6,676 nt of DNA from an uncultured Collinsella sp. Lineage in GTDB: Bacteria; Actinomycetota; Coriobacteriia; Coriobacteriales; Coriobacteriaceae. Each line of letters starts with the position of its first letter. The stretch's first letter is position 1. The notes below the pieces were generated by a model. That model was not told the DNA's origin, ran no database searches, and was given only the letters and a program-made list of their open reading frames with translations. The stretch is from the NCBI GenBank assembly GCA_902492235.1, contig CABUKS010000046.1, forward strand, positions 1 to 6,676, written 5' to 3'. A program made the translations under genes and the position numbers. Below, in pieces: positions 1 to 5,271 of the stretch.

Positions 1-42
1 CGTCGCCAGGAGGAAGAGCTCGACCTTCTCCCTGCTGTACAT
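1..42 (-). CDS. Start of a minus-strand ORF, possibly IS3-type transposase orfA (partial)
   Basis: An ATG at 42-40 on the minus strand opens a frame with no stop to the window edge, giving 14 residues: MYSREKVELFLLAT. A GGAGG ribosome binding site at 52-48 sits 5 nt upstream, so the start is well supported even though the product is not. The opening resembles the N-terminus of the helix-turn-helix orfA proteins of IS3-family elements, which often begin with MYS followed by a charged helix. This, with the IS-like end at about 70-89, is the only basis for the product call. Too little sequence is present to exclude an unrelated divergent gene. Confidence 0.38.
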   Translation of the reverse strand, partial: MYSREKVELFLLAT

Positions 43-89
43 GCGAACCTCCAGTCCGGACCGCTTCACGGTCCAACTTTCTGTCCGCA
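1..89 (-). mobile_element. Putative end of an IS3-family (IS150-like) insertion sequence, partial
   Basis: Read on the minus strand from 89 leftwards, the sequence begins TGCGGACAGAAAGTTGGACC and reaches an ATG with a good ribosome binding site 47 nt further in. From memory, IS150-group elements have ends of the form TG...GCACCC...GTTGGAC, with orfA starting about 40-70 nt inside, so the terminal motif, spacing and coding orientation all fit. A perfect hairpin (arms 58-63 and 69-74, GGACCG/CGGTCC, 5-nt loop) lies between the presumed tip and the ribosome binding site, where IS elements often place structures that damp translation from read-through transcripts. The exact outer boundary (89) is inferred from the TG/CA terminal rule. 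The rest of the element lies outside the window, so the second end and the target duplication cannot be checked. Confidence 0.42.
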
Positions 90-94
90 CCCCC

Positions 95-128
95 TTTCGA
101 AACAAACTTGCATAGAATTGTTTCGAAA
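95..128. promoter_or_regulatory. 11-bp perfect inverted repeat upstream of argR, candidate operator
   Basis: TTTCGAAACAA (95-105) and TTGTTTCGAAA (118-128) are exact reverse complements separated by 12 bp. Each arm contains the self-palindrome TTTCGAAA, so the site can also be read as two identical boxes 26 bp apart. A -10-like TAGAAT (113-118) partly overlaps the right arm, and a second TTATAC-type hexamer follows at 136-141. No clear -35 is present for either. The geometry suits a dimeric or tetrameric DNA-binding protein controlling transcription toward argR. It does not match the usual ARG-box halves (TGAAT/ATTCA), so the cognate regulator is unknown. Confidence 0.5.
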
Positions 129-170
129 TGCGTTCTTATACACAAAAGCCTTCAAATAGCGTTAAACTAT

Positions 171-185
171 TCAATCACTGATTGA
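171..185. promoter_or_regulatory. 15-bp palindrome TCAATCA-C-TGATTGA just upstream of the argR ribosome binding site
   Basis: Seven-base arms (171-177 and 179-185) around a single central C are perfectly complementary. A second TGATTG at 183-188 overlaps the first and gives an alternative pairing with CAATCA at 172-177. The site lies in an AT-rich stretch 19 bp before the argR Shine-Dalgarno, a position suitable for an operator or a leader hairpin. ArgR proteins commonly repress their own genes, so autoregulation is possible, but the arms are only loosely like known ARG boxes. Confidence 0.4.
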
Positions 186-203
186 TTGTCTCCGCCATCT
201 TTT

Positions 204-213
204 GGAGAGAGGG
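204..213 (+). promoter_or_regulatory. Ribosome binding site that fixes the argR start
   Basis: The purine run GGAGAGAGGG ends 5 nt before the ATG at 219. An in-frame TTG at 186 would add 11 residues (MSPPSFGERVC) but would place this run inside the coding sequence and has no comparable site of its own. The ATG at 219 is therefore preferred. Confidence 0.75.
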
Positions 214-218
214 TTTGT

Positions 219-656
219 ATGGCTAAAAAACGCAATGGGCGCCAGGATGCCATTAGAGATATTGTGCGCAATAAGGACGTCCGCACGCAGCGCGTGCTGG
301 TCGATGAGCTCCGCGCTATGGGCTTTGATTGCACGCAGGCGACTGTCTCTCGCGATATTGCCGATATGGGGCTGCGTAAGCTCCCTGAGGGCATCTATGT
401 TCTGGCAGAGGACCTGCACCTGCAGCGTATGGTTTCCGAGCTCGTAACGGGCGTTCTGCGCACCGATAATCTGGTTATGATCAAGGCTCAGCCTGGCACG
501 GCTTCCGGCATCGCCGCCGCCGTTGATGCGGCAGAGCTGCCCGATGTGCTTGGCTCGCTTGCCGGCAACGATACGATTTTGGTTATTGCCCAGACGGCCG
601 AGGACGGCGAGCGTCTTGAGGCGCTGATCAATAAGCTGAGCAATTCTCGCAAGTAG
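219..656 (+). CDS. argR: Arginine repressor ArgR
   Basis: This is a 145-residue transcriptional regulator of the ArgR/AhrC family, which binds ARG boxes as a hexamer with L-arginine as co-repressor. It controls arginine synthesis and, in many Gram-positives, arginine catabolism. Its length is close to the usual 149-156. The N-terminal winged helix-turn-helix (about residues 5-65) contains TQATVSRDIADMGLRK (39-54), whose T-x-S-R-D-I segment is the family's recognition helix. The C-terminal oligomerisation and arginine-binding domain (about 75-145) shows GTASGIAAAVD (93-103) and LAGNDTI (114-120). E. coli ArgR has DD where this protein has ND, with the second Asp kept. The gene stands alone: no arginine gene is adjacent, the gene downstream is convergent, and a strong terminator follows 48 bp after the stop. 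Codons ending in T are commoner here than in tyrS. The two inverted repeats upstream suggest regulated or autoregulated expression. The family call is secure; its regulon cannot be seen here. Confidence 0.96.
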   Translation: MAKKRNGRQDAIRDIVRNKDVRTQRVLVDELRAMGFDCTQATVSRDIADMGLRKLPEGIYVLAEDLHLQRMVSELVTGVLRTDNLVMIKAQPGTASGIAAAVDAAELPDVLGSLAGNDTILVIAQTAEDGERLEALINKLSNSRK

Positions 657-704
657 GCGTGCGGGTCGTGCGCTCGGCACTGTGTGCGTGACATAGTGGC
701 TTGT

Positions 705-739
705 AAGGGGGTATCGACGTTGGTCGATACCCCCTTTTT
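705..739 (+). terminator. Rho-independent terminator of argR
   Basis: A 14-bp perfect stem (705-718 with 723-736, core GGGGGTATCGAC) closes a 4-nt GTTG loop and runs directly into a T-tract (735-739). It begins 48 bp after the argR stop and indicates that argR ends as a monocistronic unit. Confidence 0.93.
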
Positions 740-780
740 GTTTGCCGGTATAAAGACCGCCCATCAGGTCGCTTTAAACT

Positions 781-822
781 AAAAAGGCCCCCGAGCAGTT
801 TAATAAGCTGCTCGGGGGCCTT
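781..822 (-). terminator. Rho-independent terminator of the penicillin-binding protein gene
   Basis: Arms 784-798 and 808-822 (core GGCCCCCGAGCAG) pair perfectly over 15 bp around a 9-nt loop. On the minus strand the stem is followed by TTTTT (785-781), while on the plus strand it is followed by TTGTTG, so it works mainly for minus-strand transcription. It lies 22 bp beyond the stop of the gene at 845-3055. Confidence 0.9.
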
Positions 823-844
823 GTTGCTTATGGCCGGATGATTT

Positions 845-3055
845 CTAGCCGACCGTATCGTCAGGCGTGGGCGAGGGGTCGGGAGTGGGTGTAGGCGTAG
901 GCGTAGGCGTAGGCGTAGGCGTGCCGCCATCGCCGCCGGTCGAACCACCAGTGGAGCCGCCCGTCGAGCCACCGGTCGTACCGGTGCCGCCGGTGGTGTC
1001 GCCGCCCGTGGTCTCGGTGGTCGTGGTCGTCGTGGTAGTCGTTGTGGTGGTTTCCTCTTCGTCCTCGTTCTCGTCCTTGTCGTCGTTCTCCGTCTTCTTG
1101 GAGTTGTTGGTGCCGTAGAACTTCCAGACGCTGTTGTTCTTGTAGGTGGGCGCCGTTCCGGTCGCAAACTCCTCGCGCTCGGTACCGGTCAGAACGGTGT
1201 TCATAAACCGCTTAAAGACAGGCAGGTTGGTGCTGTCGCCCAGCAGGTCTGTGCCGTATTTTTGGATGGGGATCTCGCCCGCGGAATAGCCGGTCCACAG
1301 GGCGCACGCCAGCTGCGGGGTATAGCCGCAGAACCACAGGTTGGTGGTGTTGTCGGTGGTGCCCGTCTTGCCGGCATAGGGCTGGTTGACGCTCAGGGCG
1401 CCAGCAGCACCCGTACCGCCGCCCTGCATGACGCCGGACAGAACATCGGTGACCGCGGCGGCCTCGCCCTCGGTAAGCACCTGTGAGGGATTGTCGGTGT
1501 GCTGGTACAGCACCGAACCGGTACGAGAGTCAATCTCGGTGATGGCGATCGGCTGGCGATAGTAGCCGCCGTTGGCAAACGTCGCGTAGGCGGCGGCCAT
1601 CTCGAGCGGCGAGATCGAGCCGGTGCCGAGCGTCATGACGGGAACGTCCTCGATGTTGTCCTTGGCGGGGTCGATGCCGAGCTTTTTGACGAGCGAGATG
1701 ATCTTGCTGTTGCCGACGGCTTCCGCCACCTGGATGTAGCCGGTGTTGGAGGAGTATGCCGTCGCCTGCTTAAGCGTGATGTTGCCATAGCTATGGTTGG
1801 CGTAGTTTTGGACCTCGGTCGTGGTGCCCTTGGCCTTGAGCGGCGAGTTGCAGTTGAGGGTGACGTTGGGGTTCATGCCGTTTTGGATGGCAGTTGCCAG
1901 CGTAAAGGCCTTAAAGGTGGAGCCGACGGGGCGCTTCGCCGTAGCGTGGTTCACATGGTTCTCGTCGGCGTTGTAGTCGTAGCCGCCCACCATGCACTTG
2001 ATGTAGCCGGTCTTGGGGTCGACGACGACCATGCCCATGTCCAGGCCGTCGAGCGAGAGCGTGTCGAGCTGCTCGCGGACGGCATTCTCTGCCACCTGCT
2101 GCATCGTGGGGTCGATGGTGGTCTTGACGGTCAAGCCGCCCTTAAAGAGCACGTCGGTCGAGAACTCCTGCTCCAGCAGCTGCTTAACATAGGCGACAAA
2201 GTAGGGCTGCGAGTATACGTCGACGCCGCTGCCCGAGATTTCGGTCACGTTGAGGGTGATGGGCTCGGCCTGTGCGGCATCGTGCTCCTCCTGCGTGATG
2301 TGGCCCAGGCGCAACATGTTGTCAAGGACCTTGTTGCGACGGGACAGCGCCAGGTCGGGGTTGACCGTGGGGTCGTACTGCGAGGGCGAGTTGGGAAGGC
2401 CGATGAGCAGCGCGGCCTCGCTCAGGGTGAGGTCGGCGGCGCTCTTGGACAGATAGGTCTCGGCTGCGGCCTCGATGCCGTAGGCGCCGTGGCCGTAATA
2501 GATGGTGTTGAGGTACATCATGAGGATCTCGTCTTTGGAGTACATGTCCTCCATCTTGACGGCGATGTAGGCCTCGCGCACCTTACGCTCGATGGTCGAG
2601 TCGAACTGCTCCTCCTGCAGGATGGTGTTGCGCACCAGCTGCTGGGTGATAGTCGAGGCGCCTTCGTGCCCGCCGCCGAGGGTTGCCACCGCAGCGCGCG
2701 CGATACCCCACAGGTCGATACCGCCGTGCTCGTAGAAGCGCTCATCCTCGACGTCAACGGTGCCCTGCAGCACGTAGGGGGAGACCTCGTCCTTGGTGAT
2801 GGACTTGCGGTTTTGCGTGTAGAAACTCGCGATCTTGTTGCCGTTGCAGTCGACGATCTCGGTGGGCTCGCTCACCAGATACGCGTTGGCGTCGGTGTAG
2901 TCGGGCAGATCGGACAGCCAGCGGTTGACGTTGCCGACCATGCCGATGCCAAACGCCACGCCCGCAATCAGCAGAAAGCCCAAAAACGAGAGCAGGATTA
3001 TGGGCAGGGCATGCGTCTTTGAACGGCTGCGTCCCTGTCGTTGGCGAGGACCCAT
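845..3055 (-). CDS. Class A penicillin-binding protein (bifunctional glycosyltransferase/transpeptidase, PBP1a-like)
   Basis: This 736-residue enzyme polymerises lipid II into glycan strands and cross-links the stem peptides, acting at the outer face of the membrane. A basic N-terminus (1-16) precedes one transmembrane helix (about 17-41), as in a type II membrane protein. The GT51 domain (about 75-235) has EDERFYEHGGID (103-114, E103 the expected catalytic Glu), GASTITQQLVRN (132-143), RKVRE (157-161) and a KDEILMMYLNTIYYG motif (174-188). The transpeptidase domain (about 335-620) has S379-T-F-K382 (the acylated Ser), S435-S-N437 and K563-T-G-T566. All key residues are present. The short linker between the domains fits Gram-positive forms without large inserts. 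Residues about 651-736 are an unusual tail: a charged Lys/Asp/Glu stretch, 12 consecutive Thr, Gly-Thr-Ser repeats, then Thr-Pro repeats. The start is the ATG at 3055, preceded by GGAGGT. The gene is convergent with argR, divergent from the U32 gene, and has its own terminator. It is ponA/mrcA-like, but the exact paralogue cannot be assigned. Confidence 0.95.
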   Translation of the reverse strand: MGPRQRQGRSRSKTHALPIILLSFLGFLLIAGVAFGIGMVGNVNRWLSDLPDYTDANAYLVSEPTEIVDCNGNKIASFYTQNRKSITKDEVSPYVLQGTVDVEDERFYEHGGIDLWGIARAAVATLGGGHEGASTITQQLVRNTILQEEQFDSTIERKVREAYIAVKMEDMYSKDEILMMYLNTIYYGHGAYGIEAAAETYLSKSAADLTLSEAALLIGLPNSPSQYDPTVNPDLALSRRNKVLDNMLRLGHITQEEHDAAQAEPITLNVTEISGSGVDVYSQPYFVAYVKQLLEQEFSTDVLFKGGLTVKTTIDPTMQQVAENAVREQLDTLSLDGLDMGMVVVDPKTGYIKCMVGGYDYNADENHVNHATAKRPVGSTFKAFTLATAIQNGMNPNVTLNCNSPLKAKGTTTEVQNYANHSYGNITLKQATAYSSNTGYIQVAEAVGNSKIISLVKKLGIDPAKDNIEDVPVMTLGTGSISPLEMAAAYATFANGGYYRQPIAITEIDSRTGSVLYQHTDNPSQVLTEGEAAAVTDVLSGVMQGGGTGAAGALSVNQPYAGKTGTTDNTTNLWFCGYTPQLACALWTGYSAGEIPIQKYGTDLLGDSTNLPVFKRFMNTVLTGTEREEFATGTAPTYKNNSVWKFYGTNNSKKTENDDKDENEDEEETTTTTTTTTTTTETTGGDTTGGTGTTGGSTGGSTGGSTGGDGGTPTPTPTPTPTPTPDPSPTPDDTVG
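848..1105 (-). repeat. Low-complexity C-terminal tail region of the penicillin-binding protein gene, including a hexanucleotide tandem repeat
   Basis: This stretch encodes residues 651-736. On the plus strand, GTAGGC is repeated five times exactly at 891-920, with a degenerate unit just before, and encodes alternating Thr-Pro on the minus strand. Positions 923-1012 encode Gly/Thr/Ser repeats including three STGG units. Positions 1016-1051 encode 12 Thr using four different Thr codons (ACC, ACA, ACG, ACT), so the poly-Thr is kept at the protein level and is not a simple triplet expansion. The gain or loss of a 6-nt unit would lengthen or shorten the tail without shifting frame. Confidence 0.9.
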
Positions 3056-3061
3056 ATATTG

Positions 3062-3067
3062 ACCTCC
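3062..3067 (-). promoter_or_regulatory. Ribosome binding site that fixes the PBP start
   Basis: GGAGGT (3067-3062 on the minus strand) sits 6 nt before the ATG at 3055. The open frame continues upstream to an ATG at 3178, but those extra 41 residues have no membrane-protein character and would place this ideal site inside the gene. The shorter start also puts the basic stretch and transmembrane helix at the very N-terminus, as expected. Confidence 0.88.
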
Positions 3068-3204
3068 AGGTATGTCGTGCCGGACGGTAGATGTGCCGTC
3101 GAGGCAGGATGAACATAAGTTATTACACGATAAACCAAACGGGGCGCGCGAGGCCTCGTGTATGCTGGAAGACGGCATTTTTCAGAGTGAATGCATACCT
3201 TGGT

Positions 3205-3210
3205 AAGGAG
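3205..3210 (+). promoter_or_regulatory. Ribosome binding site that fixes the U32-family start
   Basis: AAGGAG lies 7 nt before the ATG at 3218. An in-frame ATG at 3191 would add nine residues but has no purine-rich site ahead of it, and an ATG at 3233 is also poorly served. The start at 3218 is preferred. Confidence 0.82.
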
Positions 3211-3217
3211 TTTGCCG

Positions 3218-5176
3218 ATGGCGATTCGGGCGATGGGGCCGAGCGGACAATACGAGACTGGATTGGATGCTGCCGGTGCGGCGCTGCCCGAGCTGCTGGC
3301 GCCGGCGGGCGGGCTCGACCAGATGCTTGCGGCCATCGCCGCGGGTGCCGATGCCATCTATGCGGGGTTGGGCGGCTTTAACGCCCGCGTGAGCGCGCAT
3401 GGCTTTACGGATGACGAGTTTGCGCGCGGCTGCGCCGTGGCGCATGCCCATGGCGTGCGCGTGTACGTGACGCTCAACGTGTTCGTGTTTGACGATGAGT
3501 TATCCGACGCGGTGGCGTTGGGAGCTCATGCACTGGAGCTGGGCGCCGATGCTCTGATTGTCGCCGATGCCGGGTTGGCCTGCGCGCTGCGCGCGGCGAT
3601 TCCCGGGGTCGAGATTCACCTGTCCACGCAGGCGGGCGCTCATAGCGAAGGCGCCGTGCGGCTTGCCGCCGATGGGCTGGGGGTCGAGCGCGTGACGACG
3701 GCACGCGAGCTGACGGTCGACGAGATTGCGGCGCTATGTGCCACGGGCGTGCCCATCGAGGTATTCTGCCACGGTGCGATTTGCATCGGCTATTCGGGGG
3801 CGTGCGAGTTCTCGGCCCTGCGGCGTGGGCGCTCGGCGATGCGCGGCGACTGCACGCAGCCGTGCCGTCTGGCGTACGACCTGGTGGACGAGGCTGGACA
3901 GAGCGTTGTCGCCGTCGAGGGAGATCGCCTGCTGTGTCCGCGTGACTATCTGGGTATTGCGCATCTGCCCGAGCTTGTAGATGCCGGCGTGGCGTCGCTC
4001 AAGATCGAGGGGCGCATGAAGAACCCCGATTACGTATTCAACGTGGTGCGGGTGTGGCGCCGGGCACTCGATATGCTGTGCGACGGCGCATGGGACCCCG
4101 ATGCCGTGGAAGAGCTTGAGCGCGAGCTGGGGAGGTCGTTTAACCGTGGGTTTACCGATGCGTACCTGCGAGGGCATTCGGGTGCCGAGCTGATGAGCTT
4201 TGAGCGCGCAATTAACCAGGGCGTGCGCGTGGGGCGCTTGGTCGCTGTGGGCCACGAAGAGGTGACCGTTGAGCTCGACGCCGCCGTGGCGGCGGGTGAC
4301 ACGCTCGAGATTCGGTTCTATCCGGGTGTCGACGCGCGTCCCGATGTGCCCAAGCGCTGGCCGCAGGTGCCCTGCCCGGTGGATGCCGCAGCGGGGAAGC
4401 GCGTCGTCGTGCATTGCAAGCGTAAGGTGGGCACGGGCTGCGAGGTATACCTGATTCGCAGCGCCGGCGTGTTGGATCAGACGGCGGCGGTGTTGGAGTG
4501 TATGCGGGCCGAGGCGGATGCGATTGCGCCCGTTGCTCGTGCCGTTGAGGTGCTGCCCTTTGAGGACGTTGCGGTGGATGGCGGTGCGTCGACGGAGTTG
4601 GTGGAGTGCGCGGTTCCCACTCGCATGGTTTTTGCTTGGCAGCTGATGGATGCCGACCCGCGCGGAGAACTCGATTTGTCCGACGCCGTTGTGGTGCTTG
4701 ACGAGGTGTGCCGCACGGGTGACGCTGACTGGACCCGCTCACTGATGCAGCGTGCCGGGCGCATCGTCTGCCGCAACCTGGGGCAGGTGGCGATCGCTCG
4801 CGAGCTGGGCGTGACGTTTGACGTGGCGGCGCCGGTGTTCTGCGCGAATCGGGCCACGCTTACCTGGCTGCGCGGACTCGGTGCGGGGCGGGTGTACTTG
4901 CCGGCCGAGTTGCTCGGCAATGATGCGGAGCGTATTGCCGAACTGGCTGCTGAACCCGGCGTCTTGGGTCCGGTCGACGCCGACCGTCCCGAGCTTATGG
5001 TGTGCGAGCACTGCCTGCTGACCGCCGAGGGCGTCTGCGCCACCGATGCGACGGGACAGGTCCGTTGCCGCGACTGCTTGCGTCGTCGGCCGACACGCTA
5101 TCTGGTCGAGCGTGACGGTACACGTCTGCCAGTTGCCATTGACGCATGCGGCAGGACGAGGATTTTCCTGTCGTAG
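3218..5176 (+). CDS. Long peptidase-U32-family protein, probable Fe-S RNA hydroxylase (RlhA/TrhP-like)
   Basis: This 652-residue protein belongs to family U32. Its members are still called peptidases, but in E. coli they are known to hydroxylate RNA: RlhA at C2501 of 23S rRNA and TrhP at U34 of some tRNAs, the latter depending on prephenate. The N-terminal TIM-barrel-like domain starts at LPELLAPAGG (23-32). The family signature EVFCHGAICIGYSGAC (181-196) is followed by RGDCTQPCR (209-217), giving four Cys (189, 196, 212, 216) spaced as in members thought to hold an iron-sulfur cluster. LKIEGRMKNPDYV (261-273) is a second hallmark. The length matches the long RlhA-type, about 650 residues, and not the roughly 450-residue TrhP. 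The C-terminal part (about 465-652) includes a Cys-rich segment with C596xxC599, C607 and C617xxC620. No signal peptide is seen, so the protein should be cytoplasmic. It lies 95 bp upstream of tyrS on the same strand and diverges from the PBP gene. The family is certain; the RNA substrate is inferred. Confidence 0.92.
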   Translation: MAIRAMGPSGQYETGLDAAGAALPELLAPAGGLDQMLAAIAAGADAIYAGLGGFNARVSAHGFTDDEFARGCAVAHAHGVRVYVTLNVFVFDDELSDAVALGAHALELGADALIVADAGLACALRAAIPGVEIHLSTQAGAHSEGAVRLAADGLGVERVTTARELTVDEIAALCATGVPIEVFCHGAICIGYSGACEFSALRRGRSAMRGDCTQPCRLAYDLVDEAGQSVVAVEGDRLLCPRDYLGIAHLPELVDAGVASLKIEGRMKNPDYVFNVVRVWRRALDMLCDGAWDPDAVEELERELGRSFNRGFTDAYLRGHSGAELMSFERAINQGVRVGRLVAVGHEEVTVELDAAVAAGDTLEIRFYPGVDARPDVPKRWPQVPCPVDAAAGKRVVVHCKRKVGTGCEVYLIRSAGVLDQTAAVLECMRAEADAIAPVARAVEVLPFEDVAVDGGASTELVECAVPTRMVFAWQLMDADPRGELDLSDAVVVLDEVCRTGDADWTRSLMQRAGRIVCRNLGQVAIARELGVTFDVAAPVFCANRATLTWLRGLGAGRVYLPAELLGNDAERIAELAAEPGVLGPVDADRPELMVCEHCLLTAEGVCATDATGQVRCRDCLRRRPTRYLVERDGTRLPVAIDACGRTRIFLS

Positions 5177-5195
5177 GTGCCGCGTCGCGTCAGTT

Positions 5196-5204
5196 TGTTA
5201 TCAT
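5196..5204 (+). promoter_or_regulatory. Candidate extended -10 promoter for tyrS
   Basis: TGTTATCAT fits the extended -10 pattern TGnTATnnT in an AT-rich patch just after the U32 stop. No good -35 is found 16-18 bp upstream. If used, transcription would begin near 5211 and give a leader of about 60 nt that includes the hairpin at 5224-5250. Confidence 0.3.
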
Positions 5205-5223
5205 AAGAGAGTTTTGGACTTCC

Positions 5224-5250
5224 AGCACCGCCGTTTTCGGCGAGGGTGCT
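5224..5250 (+). promoter_or_regulatory. Stem-loop in the tyrS leader
   Basis: AGCACC (5224-5229) pairs with GGTGCT (5245-5250), and GCCG (5230-5233) with CGGC (5238-5241), around a TTTT loop. The result is a 10-bp stem with a 3-nt GAG bulge. It ends 6 nt before the AAAGGAGG ribosome binding site. No T-tract follows, so it is not a terminator for the U32 gene. It could influence translation initiation, protect the 5' end of the mRNA, or mark a processing site between the two genes. The function is inferred from position only. Confidence 0.55.
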
Positions 5251-5256
5251 ATAGCA

Positions 5257-5264
5257 AAAGGAGG
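5257..5264 (+). promoter_or_regulatory. Ribosome binding site that fixes the tyrS start
   Basis: AAAGGAGG, a near-ideal Shine-Dalgarno, sits 7 nt before the ATG at 5272. The frame stays open upstream to 5146, overlapping the U32 gene, but those 42 extra residues resemble no tyrosyl-tRNA synthetase N-terminus. Confidence 0.92.
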
Positions 5265-5271
5265 ATACCCA

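Larger units (their letters stand above)
3056..3217. promoter_or_regulatory. Divergent intergenic region between the PBP and U32 genes
   Basis: These 162 bp must hold the control signals for two divergent genes. Seen directly: a perfect 10-bp palindrome CGAGGCCTCG (3149-3158) and a spaced inverted repeat GTATGC (3160-3165)/GCATAC (3193-3198) in front of the U32 start. A TATGCT (3161-3166) could be a plus-strand -10, but it has no recognisable -35. For the minus strand, a TTTGGT/TATGTT pair (3139-3134 and 3117-3112, 16-bp spacer) is a weak candidate promoter. None of these is strong enough to call individually. Confidence 0.35.

Noticed and set aside
171..764. A 197-codon minus-strand open frame across argR
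   Set aside because: It is antisense to a clear ArgR and crosses the argR terminator. The translation has no recognisable domain.
885..920. CRISPR-like repeat
   Set aside because: The GTAGGC units are contiguous 6-mers within a coding region, with no spacers and no cas genes.
867..1118. Plus-strand frame encoding Gly-Val and poly-Val repeats
   Set aside because: It is the antisense reading of the Thr-Pro and poly-Thr codons, with no start signal.
628..1167. Arg/Pro-rich minus-strand frame overlapping the PBP tail
   Set aside because: It is an out-of-frame reading of the low-complexity tail repeats, extended through both terminators; not a plausible protein.
1499..3022. A 507-codon plus-strand open frame antisense to the PBP gene
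   Set aside because: It is fully opposite a gene with intact catalytic motifs, its Val/Gly/Asp/His/Leu-rich translation matches no family, and no ribosome binding site supports it. Long antisense frames are expected from GC-rich codon use.
3056..3178. 41-residue N-terminal extension of the PBP
   Set aside because: The perfect GGAGGT at 3067-3062 and the expected basic-plus-transmembrane N-terminus favour the start at 3055.
3218..5176. Secreted collagenase-like protease role for the U32 protein
   Set aside because: There is no signal peptide or visible protease catalytic motif, and the conserved Cys pattern fits the Fe-S RNA hydroxylases of the family better.
5177..5271. T-box riboswitch before tyrS
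   Set aside because: An AGGGTG at 5243-5248 superficially recalls the T-box core, but the leader is too short for a specifier stem, and there is no terminator/antiterminator pair.
5146..5271. N-terminal extension of TyrS overlapping the U32 gene
   Set aside because: The 42 extra residues do not resemble any synthetase N-terminus, and the near-ideal ribosome binding site at 5257-5264 supports the ATG at 5272.
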